From assembly GCA_948146395.1 (NCBI GenBank), contig OX411549.1, forward strand, positions 39,169,692-39,233,691: a stretch of DNA of 64,000 bases. Direction: 5' to 3'. Positions within the stretch are counted from its first letter, which is position 1. Each line of letters starts with the position of its first letter. Below the pieces are notes generated by a model, which did no database searches, had not been told where the DNA came from, and worked only from the letters and a program-made list of their open reading frames with translations. Shown piece after piece: positions 50,801 to 58,655 of this stretch. Position numbers and translations under genes: made by a program. The DNA comes from Fragum whitleyi. Taxonomy: Eukaryota > Mollusca > Bivalvia > Cardiida > Cardiidae.

Positions 50801-52668
50801 ACAAAGTTGAAGCCTTTAGAAAATTCGAAAGACACCTGCTATTTCACAGGACAAGGGGCCTTGATAAAGATTTTCTTTTTTTCACTATTAGTTTCATTAC
50901 ATATGCCTATGTTCAAATAAGGTCTGTGTCAAGGCATATCCCTTTTACAAAAGAAAACTAAAGCAGGAAACAATTTGACCATAATCTTTCCTGAAAGCAT
51001 TCTTGTTGACATCTGCCTATTTAATTGATGTGATGTCCCAGCGGTTAAAGAGACTCAGGTGAGCAATCTAGGACCATCATGGTCCTCTTGTATTGATTTC
51101 AAACACTATTTAGGTTCATCGGTCCTTTGATTTGTATATTCATTAATTTGTTTTCAAGATCATTTTGGTTTGCTTGAAAACAAAATATATCAAAGAGGGA
51201 AATAACAATATGTGTAAAGTATAAAAATACTATCTGTGTAGGAATATGTACCCTAGTTAGAGCTAAAGATAGTCTGGTCGTTTCGGATTTCAAATTTGAA
51301 CATTTCAATAATACTTAAAAAACCTGTGTTATGGATACTTCGTCGTGTGGGGCTGATTTAAATGAGTTCATTCTGCCGTCATAGCCCTGTTGGTAGCGCG
51401 TCAGACTGTCAATCTAGGGGTCCAAGGTGCTATCCCTGATAGCGGCACTTATTCTTCCAGACTATTTGTCTCCCGCCAATGGGTTAGTTATTGTAGACCT
51501 ATGTGGGATAGCAGCTGGGGTCTAAGAAAGGATGTTATAGTAGGACTGGTGTGAGAAATACAAGAAATCCATTATTAGGAGCTCCAGCCACCCCAACAAA
51601 ACTGAAAGATTGTAGAAAGCGATATAAAACACCATTCAAACAAACAAACAAACAAACAAACTCAAATGAGTTACCACAGCAAAGAGGTTCATTGAGGAAT
51701 AAGGATTTGAGATGAAGATTACTCCCTCTTGTCTGTAAGGATTGTAGATGAAGATTACCCCCTCTTGTCTTTATGGATTTTAGATGAAGATTACCCCCTC
51801 TTGTCTTTAAGGATTTTAGATGAAGATTACCCCCTCTTGTCTGTAAGGAGTGTAGATGAAGATTACCCCCTCTTGTCTATAAGGATTTTAGATGAAGATT
51901 ACCCCCTCTTGTCTATAAGGATTTTAGATGAAGATTACCCCCTCTTGTCTACAAGGATTTTAGATGAAGATTACCCCCTTTTGTCTATAAGGATTTTAGA
52001 TGAAGATTACCCCCTCTTGTCTATAAGGATTTTAGATGAAGATTACCCCCTCTTGTCTATAAGGATTTTAGATGAAGATTACCCCCTCTTGTCTGTACAA
52101 TACCCTGCTTAGTCGGTATGTTCAGCTAGTATGGACAACTATATGTAGGTGCACAAACAGTTGATGAACAGCCAAAGCAACTTTTTTAGGGGGGCATTTT
52201 GGATTTTGGATCAAACTTTTTCAATGATTATAGCATAAATCTAATGCTGTTGTGACTCATTTGAATTGTCTCATCCAGACAATTCAAATGAGTGCCCACA
52301 TCAAAGGATGTCACTGGAGAAAAATGAGGTACATTTCCTTCACCTTCAGAGGCAGTTTGATTTCTGAGTCAGAGATACGGACAGAGGGAATATCAAGACA
52401 ATTCAAATGAAAACCCACAACATAGGGTTTCATTGAGAAATTAAGAGTTTAGGCTGGCTTTACCCCCTCTTATTAATCAATGCCTCAGACAGCTTTGTTC
52501 ACTTTTGACATGAAACCTATATTGTAGGTACCAATTATTGATGTCCCTGAATACGGTGACCTGGCTGCAGTGACTGTGTGTGAACATTTAAAGATACAGA
52601 GCCAGAATGATACAGTTAAACTACAGGATGCTAAAGAGAGGGTCTATCTGAAGGGGTTCTATGAAGGG
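38707..52668 (+). CDS. LARS1: Cytoplasmic leucyl-tRNA synthetase, N-terminal 474 residues in 11 exons
   Basis: Exons 38707-38834 (coding part), 40181-40268, 41316-41396, 42410-42541, 42907-43068, 44135-44247, 44774-45131, 46437-46524, 47446-47522, 48312-48365 and 52528-52668 join in frame (1422 nt). The enzyme charges tRNA-Leu with leucine in the cytosol and is a member of the multisynthetase complex in animals. Seen: [17 protein letters not shown] with the class I HIGH-type motif HLGH at about residues 61-64; [35 protein letters not shown]; and CP1 editing-domain motifs TLRPETMYG (about 292-300) and [15 protein letters not shown] (384-398), whose Asp pair corresponds to the editing Asp of the human enzyme. 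The human protein is about 1,176 residues, so the C-terminal 60%, with KMSKS, lies outside the recognisable sequence. No disabling change is seen in the 474 residues. Confidence 0.97.
38857..39236. mobile_element. hAT-like MITE in LARS1 intron 1
   Basis: Inverted ends CAGGGTTTGACAC and GTGTCGAACCCTG, with AATACA immediately outside both ends (38851-38856 and 39237-39242). CAGGG ends fit hAT elements, although their usual duplication is 8 bp. Contains repeated 'gactcct' words. Begins 22 bp after the exon. Confidence 0.7.
40181..40268 (+). CDS. LARS1: LARS1 exon with HIGH-type motif
   Basis: 88 nt, acceptor gttttcag, donor gtaaga. It encodes [20 protein letters not shown] and then [13 protein letters not shown] is the class I ATP-binding signature. 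Confidence 0.97.
40307..40376. repeat. 70-nt hairpin in LARS1 intron 2
   Basis: Arms tggctcagcgcgaaacagtt and aactgttttgtgctgagcca, plus inner gtaactgcct/aggcagttac, give a stem of about 30 bp with one or two mismatches and a loop of about 9 nt. 38 nt after the exon. Could be a mini foldback element or a precursor-like hairpin. Confidence 0.8.
40918..41175. mobile_element. Harbinger-like MITE, copy 1, LARS1 intron 2
   Basis: Inverted ends ACCCTTGTCATGC and GCATGACAAGGGT, each flanked by TTA, the 3-bp TWA duplication typical of PIF/Harbinger. Central palindrome agatcagcctgcac ... gtgcaatctgat. Confidence 0.75.
41316..41396 (+). CDS. LARS1: LARS1 exon, Rossmann fold
   Basis: 81 nt in phase 0, acceptor gattccag, donor gtaata. 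It encodes [18 protein letters not shown] and then LHCTGMPIK, part of the catalytic Rossmann fold. Confidence 0.97.
41419..41577. repeat. Foldback repeat family E, copy 2
   Basis: Palindrome ggtttcctaatgatttcattaggaaacc in the centre and complementary outer arms (aaggtag ... ctacctt). In LARS1 intron 3. Confidence 0.75.
41617..41777. repeat. Foldback repeat family E, copy 3
   Basis: Same family, 40 bp from copy 2, with centre ccctaatgaatatcattagg and arms atgaactttcaca / gttaaagttcat. Confidence 0.75.
42410..42541 (+). CDS. LARS1: LARS1 exon, linker before CP1
   Basis: 132 nt, acceptor ttgttag, donor gtgggt. It encodes [17 protein letters not shown] followed by an acidic stretch ([12 protein letters not shown]) and KDKAKGKK, a variable linker in this family. 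A MITE begins 5 nt downstream of the exon. Confidence 0.95.
42547..42863 (+). mobile_element. MITE family A, copy 10, partial
   Basis: Diverged left half (tcataaaattgacat, ctcaatcaaaaccaat, aaagataagatcaacaact) up to the central palindrome. Occupies most of LARS1 intron 4, starting 5 nt after the exon. Confidence 0.75.
42907..43068 (+). CDS. LARS1: LARS1 exon, [10 protein letters not shown] segment
   Basis: 162 nt, acceptor attgcag, donor gtatta. It encodes [20 protein letters not shown], then [20 protein letters not shown], which leads into the WRR motif of the next exon. Confidence 0.96.
43222..43745 (+). mobile_element. Repeat family G (Helitron-like 3' end), split by an inner element
   Basis: Outer parts 43222-43375 and 43677-43745 match 52690-52980 contiguously (ttggtgtcattgttgttg, ggttctactgaaggcattc, catccagcactcaacagc). 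The 3' end aaggcgcctgtaggcagtg then ctCTTG has a weak hairpin. In LARS1 intron 5. Confidence 0.7.
43376..43676 (+). mobile_element. Helitron-like element, family H-b, nested in family G
   Basis: The 5' hairpin gcccccg...cgggggc follows TTTTTAT. Then comes a gtccgtctgtctgtccatct tract, a short body, and a 3' hairpin (GTGTTT, loop CAC, AAACAC) followed by atCTTG and TT. Removing it restores family G. Confidence 0.75.
44135..44247 (+). CDS. LARS1: LARS1 exon, VDWRR motif
   Basis: 113 nt, acceptor cttgtag, donor gtgaga, phase 2 out. It encodes [20 protein letters not shown] and [17 protein letters not shown], highly conserved in eukaryotic cytosolic LeuRS. Confidence 0.97.
44299..44539. mobile_element. 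Harbinger-like MITE, copy 2, LARS1 intron 6
   Basis: Diverged relative of 40918-41175: cacttgtcacgctgaat at the left, agcatggcaagggtta at the right, and the central palindrome gatcagtctgcacatatgtg. Confidence 0.65.
44774..45131 (+). CDS. LARS1: LARS1 exon, CP1 editing domain start
   Basis: 358 nt, the longest exon, acceptor atttcag, donor gtagat. It encodes [47 protein letters not shown] and [23 protein letters not shown] is the Thr-rich editing-site motif that clears mischarged amino acids. Confidence 0.97.
45181..45548. repeat. Dispersed repeat family D, copy 2
   Basis: LARS1 intron 7. Shares tacttgtccaggatcaaaat, the aagaaaatgctgttacc block and the acttgtccatggacaagt palindrome with 24951-25275. 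Confidence 0.75.
45737..45953 (+). mobile_element. SINE copy S5, 5'-truncated with 11-bp target duplication
   Basis: Starts at agatccccgacggcgg (B-box region) and ends gcgttaaactccattcaata. TCATATAAGAT flanks it at 45726-45736 and 45954-45964, showing an ordinary target-primed insertion of a truncated copy. Confidence 0.9.
46318..46412. repeat. Palindromic repeat family F, copy 2
   Basis: Arms caacaaaaactatattttca and atatagcttttgttgttc in LARS1 intron 7, ending 25 bp before the next exon. Confidence 0.7.
46437..46524 (+). CDS. LARS1: LARS1 exon, editing domain
   Basis: 88 nt, acceptor tcttcag, donor gtttgt, phase 1 out. It encodes [18 protein letters not shown] and [11 protein letters not shown]. 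Confidence 0.95.
46597..46740 (+). mobile_element. Fragment of a Helitron-like 5' end
   Basis: tttttataccccctaaaact then atattgggagtat and cattccgtctgtccc resemble the 5' hairpin and CCGTCTGTCC tract of family H-b. No 3' end seen. Confidence 0.5.
47012..47429. mobile_element. Palindromic repeat family F, copy 3, with long tail
   Basis: 47012-47167 is a near-perfect 156-bp palindrome (gataatcgtttgtttcagtg at one end, complementary aaacaaacgattat at the other). The rest to 47429 (accgttatttctcg ... cactgaaaagcattaaagga) recurs at 79-147. In LARS1 intron 8, ending 16 bp before the exon. Confidence 0.75.
47446..47522 (+). CDS. LARS1: LARS1 exon, GTGVV editing motif
   Basis: 77 nt, acceptor accacag, donor gtatgt. 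It encodes [19 protein letters not shown] and RDLKKKE. The DD pair aligns with the catalytic Asp of the editing pocket (Asp399 in the human enzyme, from memory). Repeat sequence starts within about 12 nt of the donor. Confidence 0.95.
47535..47760 (+). repeat. Dispersed repeat family X, copy 2
   Basis: gaggggcagtttgatttct, gggtatttaagttttc, the palindrome ctcatttgaatctcattgag / actattcaaatgagt, acccacaacata, and aactggctttaccccctctt. Starts within 13 bp of the LARS1 donor at 47523. Confidence 0.7.
47903..48170 (+). mobile_element. SINE copy S6, full length with perfect 15-bp target duplication
   Basis: tRNA-like head with A box TAGCGCAGTTGG and B box GGGTTCGATCC, shared body, tail gcgttaaactccattcaatc. 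TTAGTTATTATTTCA is repeated exactly at 47888-47902 and 48171-48185. The youngest-looking SINE in the window. In LARS1 intron 9. Confidence 0.95.
48312..48365 (+). CDS. LARS1: LARS1 exon, [17 protein letters not shown]
   Basis: 54 nt microexon in phase 0, acceptor tttttcag, donor gtaagt. It aligns with the family segment between the editing motif and the VPxIxxP segment of the next exon. Confidence 0.92.
48403..49763 (+). mobile_element. Helitron-like element, family H-c, with ~180-bp internal repeats
   Basis: Starts tttttagctcgactattcgaagaatag (5' hairpin), followed by a cgggcgtcagcatcggcgtc tract. About seven diverged units follow (ttaagtttttacgtgcaaat, tgaaactttacacatgct, tctgtgaccataatatca, gacaaagattca). 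It ends with hairpin GCTGTC/GACAGC then tCTTG. Body units are AT-rich and non-coding. In LARS1 intron 10. Confidence 0.75.
49764..51090 (+). mobile_element. Helitron-like element, family H-d copy 1, directly abutting H-c
   Basis: Starts ttagctcacctgagcac with a palindrome (gctcacctgagcac...gtgctcaaggtgagc). About seven diverged ~165-bp units follow (ctctagaggccacaaatatg, catgaaacttggtcagaatg, ggtcacaaggatgaaccct). It ends GGACCATCATGGTCCTCTTG. Confidence 0.75.
51369..51663 (+). mobile_element. SINE copy S7, full length, inserted in a family X repeat
   Basis: tRNA-like head with a degenerate A box (tagccctgttgg) and a damaged B box, shared body, and (CAAA)n tail. AAATGAGTT flanks it at 51360-51368 and 51664-51672. 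Confidence 0.85.
51705..52105 (+). repeat. 36-bp minisatellite, about 11 units
   Basis: Unit tagatgaagattaccccctc then ttgtctataaggattt. 36 is divisible by three and the + strand is open throughout, so conceptual translation gives repeating [12 protein letters not shown]. It lies in LARS1 intron 10 with no splice context, so it is not counted as coding. It arises from the end of a family X repeat. Confidence 0.9.
52190..52500 (+). repeat. Dispersed repeat family X, copy 3
   Basis: ggggcattttggattttgga, the palindrome actcatttgaattgtctcat / gacaattcaaatgagt, gcagtttgatttctgagtca, acccacaacatagggtttc, ggctggctttaccccctct. Just before the last LARS1 exon. Confidence 0.75.
52528..52668 (+). CDS. 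LARS1: LARS1 last recognisable exon
   Basis: 141 nt in phase 0, acceptor attgtag, donor gtaatt. It encodes [40 protein letters not shown] and KGFYEG. The next expected family segment was not found in 52669-64000. Confidence 0.95.
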
Positions 52669-52689
52669 GTAATTTTTAGCTTGACTGAT

Positions 52690-52980
52690 TTCCGAGAAAA
52701 CCTGTGGTATTGCTATAGCCTTGGCGTAGTTGTTGTCATTGTTGTGGTTGTCTTTGTTTTGCAAAAACACATTTTTGGATACGTGGTTCTACTGAAGGCA
52801 TTCACTTGAAACTTGACACACATGTTCACCATCAAAGGAGCTTTCTATACTAATAAGGGGGCAACTCTAGATGAAATTTTGTTCAAATAATACCCCTTTT
52901 TAACTTACATTTTAACCTACCATCTAGCACTCAACAGCTGAGATAAGGCACCCGTAGACAATGACCTTATTTGTATTTTA
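52690..52980 (+). repeat. Repeat family G, uninterrupted copy
   Basis: gtattgctatagccttggcg, ggttctactgaaggcattca, accatctagcactcaacagc. Serves as the empty-site comparison for the nested element at 43376. Confidence 0.7.
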
Positions 52981-53130
52981 TTATATGTAGAAATTTTAAT
53001 GTAATAATAATATAAAAAGTAGGGATGGGAACGAGTACTTGATTACTCAATCGAACATGCGATTAACGATTACCAATTGATAAATCGGTAAAAAAAATGA
53101 AGTCATAGGAAATTCGTTTACAATCTCATT

Positions 53131-54157
53131 TTTAGCTCCACTGGCTGAAAGCCACTGGGGCTATTGTCATGGCGTTGTGTCCGTCTGTGCGTCCGTGCGT
53201 CCGGTCGTAAACTTTTTCTTTAAAAATCTTCTTCTCAGAAACTACTGGATGGATTTCAACCAAACTTCACAGGAATGATCCTTGGGTGACCCTCTTTCAA
53301 AGTTGTTCAAGAAATTGTGATCCATTGAAAAACATCGATTTAATGGGCGCTGCTTATTTCCAAATATGGTAAAAAGTATTTTTTTCTCAGATTCTAATTG
53401 ATGGATACCAATTAAATTTTACATGAATGATCCTTGGGTGACCCTTTATTGGTCTACAAGAAATTATTGTGATCGGATGAAAAATGTGCATTTTTTGGGC
53501 GGAGGTCATTTCTCTATATGTTATATAGTGGAAAATTTGAAAATCATTTTCTCAGAATGTTACAGATGGATATCAACCAAATTTCACTGGAATGATCCTT
53601 GAGTGAACCTTTATCAGTCCACCAAAAATTATTGTGATTGGATGAAAAATATGTATTTTATGTGCGGAGGTCATTTCTCTTTATGTCATAAAGTGGAAAC
53701 TTTGAAAATCATTTTCTCAGAATCTAATTGACAGATATCATCCAAATTTCACTTGAGTGATCCTTGAGTGACCCTTTATCAGTCTACCAAAAATTATTGT
53801 GATTGGATGAAAAATATGTATTTTATGGCAGAGGTCATTTTTCAAAAAGTGATACAGTGGAAACTTTGAAAATCATTTTCTCAGATTGAAACTGATGGAT
53901 ATCAATCAAACATTTTTAGTATGATCTTTTGGTGACCCATTAACATGCAGCCAAAAATTATTTTGATTGGATGAAAAATATGTCTTTTATGGGCGGAGGT
54001 CATTTCTCTATATATGTTAGATAGTTGAAACTTTGAAAATCATTTTCAACATCAGTAGAACTCAAAATATTTAAAGATCTAGTCAAAATTTTGATTTGCT
54101 TTAATTTACAAAAATATCAAGCCTGTGGAGCGACTCAAGCCATTCATGGCTTTCTAG
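53131..54157 (+). mobile_element. Helitron-like element, family H-a copy 2
   Basis: Same 5' start (tttagctccactggctgaaa), gtccgtctgtgcgtccgtgc tract, ~175-bp units and 3' end GCCATTCATGGCTTTCTAG as 36790-37651, about 165 bp longer. Confidence 0.8.
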
Positions 54158-54348
54158 TTTCTTATTTTCTCAAAATATTGATCTTTCATATGAAATACTG
54201 CTCAGCTTAAGATAATGTATGCAACCCTTGGTTGTCTGCTGAATATCTTATCTGTCAATATTTTCCAAATTTGCAATCAAGTGCCAACTGATATTGTTAT
54301 TGCTGTCAAACAATACATGTCATGATGTAACTTTTCGCACCTTCCACT

Positions 54349-54700
54349 TTTTAGCTCACCTGAGCTCACCTGATAATGACTGTAGGGTCACCAGGTGCTG
54401 AGTGTCTTGGGAAGGGGGTAGTAGATCATTTTTGAAATCTTTAAACTTCTTCTAATGAACCAGGAGTCCCACAGACTTGAAAATTGGTATGGATGATCAG
54501 CATATGGACATTAATTGAATTAGCTAAAATCATGACTGTAGATTCACCAGGTGCAGAGCATCTTGGGGGAGGGGGGAGTGCTTTGTTGAGAATATTGAAT
54601 CCCTACAGCCTTTATATTTGACATGGATTGATCAACCCAAGACACTCAGCACCTGGTGACCCTACAGAAAACTTTAAAAGTCCAAGACTCAGCCTGTATA
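54349..54700 (+). mobile_element. Helitron-like fragment with an internal inversion
   Basis: Starts tttttagctcacctgagctc. Unit words ctgtagggtcaccaggtgct are present; a 31-bp stretch (54383-54413) is exactly complementary to 54637-54667. No 3' end seen. Confidence 0.6.
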
Positions 54701-54788
54701 TCTGGCATAGATTAGCTGATCACAGACCTTTTATGAAAAAAGCTTTACCCTTTCCTGTGTTACAAATTTTTGGACTGTCCAAATTCGG

Positions 54789-54905
54789 GTGTAGGACAAA
54801 AGCCCCCTGGGACAAAAGCCCCCTAGGACAAAAGCCCCCTGGACAAAAGCCCCTTGGGACAAAAGCCCCCTAGGATAAAAGCCCCCTAGGACAAAAACCC
54901 CACAA
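54789..54905. repeat. Tandem 16-18-bp repeat, gggacaaaagccccctag
   Basis: Seven imperfect copies in 117 bp. Its design resembles the arms of the short-word elements at 30448-32293, but no opposing arm was found. Confidence 0.85.
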
Positions 54906-55502
54906 CATAATAAATACTGGTATTTATATTTCCATTTCTTTTACTTATTACTGAATCATTTAGATAAAATGGATCATCTTTTTGTTTTATTTGCTATTTC
55001 AAAAGATGAACTTTTACAATTCTTAGCAATAGAAACTACTGTTTAAGCCCTCTTTCTGACAACCCAAAATCAGTTTTGTTTGAAATCTATTATAAGAAAA
55101 TTTAATTAGATATTTTAGCAAGCAATGAAATGTACATTGAAAAGGAAAATCCTAAATTATTTATTCCTTTATTAATGTTTTTTTTTCTTTTATTCACACA
55201 TTTTACATTCTTGAGTTCACTGAAACATAATCAATATTTTTCATTGACTTATTTCACACCTTTTTAGAGTACAAGTATAACTATACATGTAGCCTACAAC
55301 ATAAAAGGTGTTGACAAAATTGATTATAAAGACAGTATATTTTTGTCTTTAAACTCCTGTTATGACCTTTTGATTATTATTTTATTAAATAACAAGTCGA
55401 TTATGAAATATAAAACTAAATGGAGGATATTTTCAAAGTCATCTTTCACAGATAATTATACTCAAGAAAATATTTTTACACCCGCCTAAAATGTTAAATT
55501 TT
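54906..55502. other. AT-rich, nothing recognised
   Basis: Low-complexity AT-rich sequence without repeats shared elsewhere in the window or exon-like frames. Confidence 0.4.
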
Positions 55503-55620
55503 ATTAGTCCCCTACCGGTGTTAACACCGGAGGGGACTATAGGTTTGCCCTCCGTCTGTCCGTCCGCTCTAACATTTCCAGATTAGGGATTAAAATATTG
55601 GTACAGGACAGGATTATGTT
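55503..55620 (+). mobile_element. Helitron-like 5' end with strong hairpin
   Basis: ttagtcccctaccggtgtta then acaccggaggggactatag forms a long 5' hairpin, followed by ccgtctgtccgtccgctct. The rest of the element and its 3' end are not clear. Confidence 0.5.
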
Positions 55621-56100
55621 CTATTTTGGACTAAGGGCTACTAGCCCCTAAATTTTTCCAAAAAGGTCGAAAGTCCAAGATTATGTTCTGAAATCGCATT
55701 TGAACACCTAATAAAATTAGCCCATTATCCAATTGACACCGAATGTCCGTTTTGTCCAATTCCTCTTATTCGAGTTGCTTCCCTTGCTCGGCAAATATCG
55801 GTCCCGTTGACATATATTCCAAAGAGATCCGCATAAACATTACTGTGAACCTATCCGTGACCAAGAAATAGCGACTGTTTCGATTTTCGCGGTTTTTTAC
55901 GAAGCCGGTGTACTGCGACTGCGCAGTGACATTACTCGAAATATTCGGCGAAGAAGGATACAAAATGTCAAAAAGTAAGTCAAACAAGTTTTTATTTATG
56001 TATTTCGTTAATAAGGGTTAAATCCAAGCCACGATTCTTTGATGTTATCGCAGTTATATTGCAAAAATGTCGAAATGTGATTCCTGTCAGCATGTCCTAA
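55621..56100. other. Moderate-GC stretch, no gene recognised
   Basis: 55730-55990 is GC-richer than its surroundings. The sequence atgtcaaaaagtaagt at 55964 looks like a start codon followed by a donor site, but nothing else supports an exon. Confidence 0.35.
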
Positions 56101-58655
56101 TTAGCTCACCTGAGCACGAAGTGCTCATGTGAGCTATTGTGATCACCTTTCGTCCGGCGTCCGTCCGTCGGTCGTCGGTCGTCGGTCGTCGGTCGTCGTC
56201 CGTCGTCCGGCGTCCGTCAACAATTTCTTTAAACGACATCTCCTCCTAAACTACTGGGCCAATTAACTCCAAATTTTACAGAAATGTTGCTTGGGTGGTC
56301 CCCTTCAAAAATAGCTAAAAGAATTGAAATCCATGAAAAACTCTGGTTGCTATGGCAACAAAAGGTGAAATTTTAAGAAAATCTTAAAAATTCTTCTCCT
56401 TCTCAACCAGTAGTCCTACAGACTTAAAACTTGGCATGGATGATCAGTTCATAGACCTGAATAAAAATAGCTAAAATTATAACTTTTGGGCCACCAGGTG
56501 CGGAGCACCAGGGGGGAGGGGGTAGTACTTTGGGTAAATTTTGTAATCTTTAAGTTTCTTCTTCTTCGGAACCAGGAGCCCTACAGACTTGAAAATTGGC
56601 ATGGATGATCAGCATATGGACCTTAATATAAATAGCTAAAATCATGACTGTAGGTTCACCAGGTGCGGAGCATCAGGGGGGAGAGGGTAGTACTTTTGTG
56701 AAAATCTTGTAATCTTTAACCTTCTTCTTCTTCTGAACCACAAGCCCAACAGACTTGAAACTTGGCATGGAGGATCAGCTCATAGACCTTAATAAAAATA
56801 GCTAAAATAATATCTGTTGGGCTGCCAGGTGCGGAGCAACAGGGGGGGAGGGGGTAGTACTTTGGGTAAATTTTGTAATCTTTAAGTTTCTTCTTCTTCG
56901 GAACCAGGAGCCCTACAGACTTGAAAATTGGCATGGATGATCAGCATATGGACCTTTATATAAATAGCTAAAATCATGTCTGTAGATTCACCAGGTGCGG
57001 AGCATCAGGGGGGAGAGGGTAGTACTTTTGTGAAAATTTTGTAATCTTTAACCTTCTTCTTCTTCTGAACCACAAGCCCTACAGACTTGAAACTTGGCAT
57101 GGAGGATCAGCTTATAGATCTTAATAAAAATAGCTAAAATAATATCTGTTGGGCTGCCAGGTGCGGAGCACCAGGGGGGAGGGGGGAGTACTTTTGTTAA
57201 AATTTTGTTATCTTTTACCTTCATCTTCTTCTGAACCAGAAGCCTGACAGATTTGAATATTGGCATGGATGATCAGCATATGAACGTTTACATAAATAGC
57301 TTAAATCATGTCTGTAGATTCACCAGGTGCGGAGCATTAGGGGGGAGAGGGTAGTACTTTTGTGAAAATTTTGCAATCTTTAACCTTCTTCTTCTTCTGA
57401 ACCACAAGCCCTACAGACTTGAAACTTGGCATGGAGGATCAGCTCATAGACCTTAATGAAAATAACTAAAATAATATCTGTTGGGCTGCCAGGTGCGGAG
57501 CAACAGGGGAGAGGGGGTAGTACTTTGGGTAAATTTTGTAATGTTTAAGTTTCTTCTTCTTCGGAACCAGGAGCCCTACAGACTTGAAAATTGGCATGGA
57601 TGATCAGCATATGGACCTTTATATAAATAGCTAAAATCATGTCTGTAGATTCACCAGGTGCGGAGCATCAGGGGGGGAGAGGGTAGTACTTTTGTGAAAA
57701 TTTTGTAATCTTTAACCTTCTTCTTCTTCTGAACCACAAGCCCTACAGACTTGAAACTTGGCATGGAGGATCAGCTCATAGACCTTAATAAAAATAGCTA
57801 AAATAATATCTGTTGGGCTGTCAGGTGCGGAGCACCAGGGGGAGGGGGGAGTACTTTTGTTAAAATTTTGTTATCTTTTACCTTCATCTTCTTCTGAACC
57901 AGGAGCCTGACAGATTTGAATATTGGCATGGATGATCAGCATATGAACCTTTATATAAATAGCTAAAATCATGTCTGTAGATTCACCAGGTGCGGAGCAT
58001 CAGGGGGGAGAGGGTAGTACTTTTGTGAAAATTTTGTAATCTTTAACCTTCTTCTTCTTCTGAACCACAAGCCCTACAGACTTGAAAATTGGCATGGAGG
58101 ATAAGCTCATAGACCTTGATAAAAATAGCTAAAATCATGACTGTAATGCCACCAGGTGCGGAGCACCAGGGGGGGGGGTAGTACTTTTGTGAAAATTTTG
58201 TAACTTTAACCTTCATCTTCTAATGAACCAGGAGCCCTATAGACTTCAATATTGGCATTGATGATCAGCATATGGACCTTTATATAAATTGCTTAAATCA
58301 TGACTGTAGATTCACCAGGTGCGGAGCATTAGGGGGGAGGGGGTAGTACTTTGGATCAATTTTGAAATCTTTAACCTTATTCTTCTTCTGGATCAGGAAC
58401 CCTACAGACTTGAAAATTGTTATGGGTGATCAATATATGGACATTAATAAAAATAGCTAAAATCAGAACTGTTGGGTCACCAGGTGCTGAGTGTCTTGGG
58501 GAGGGGGTAGTACTTTGGATCATTTTTGAAATCTTTAAACTTCTTCTAATTCTGATTGAATAAGTGAAAATCTCTTTTTTCTGTGGTTGCATGGACATAC
58601 CTAGGTAATGAAGCTTTTTTCTCAGGTGAGCGACCCAGGGCCAACGGCCCTCTTG
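56101..58655 (+). mobile_element. Helitron-like element, family H-d copy 2, with 13-unit array
   Basis: 5' palindrome gctcacctgagcacgaagtg / gctcatgtgagc, then repeated cggtcgtcggtcgtcggtcg. About 13 units of ~166 bp follow, marked by ccaggtgcggagca, and alternate as ~332-bp dimers. 3' end GGGCCAACGGCCCTCTTG then TTT. Repeated open frames on the - strand are by-products of the array. Confidence 0.8.

Noticed and set aside
51705..52105. CRISPR array
   Set aside because: Direct 36-bp units are contiguous with no unique spacers, and the window is eukaryotic.
51729..52112. 127-residue open frame with repeating [12 protein letters not shown]
   Set aside because: It is the translation of a 36-bp minisatellite inside a LARS1 intron, without splice sites or codon evidence. 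The frame stays open only because 36 is a multiple of three.
55964..55985. Start of a new gene (ATG followed by a donor-like gtaagt)
   Set aside because: Three codons with no recognisable downstream exon. The surrounding open frame on the opposite strand also matches nothing.
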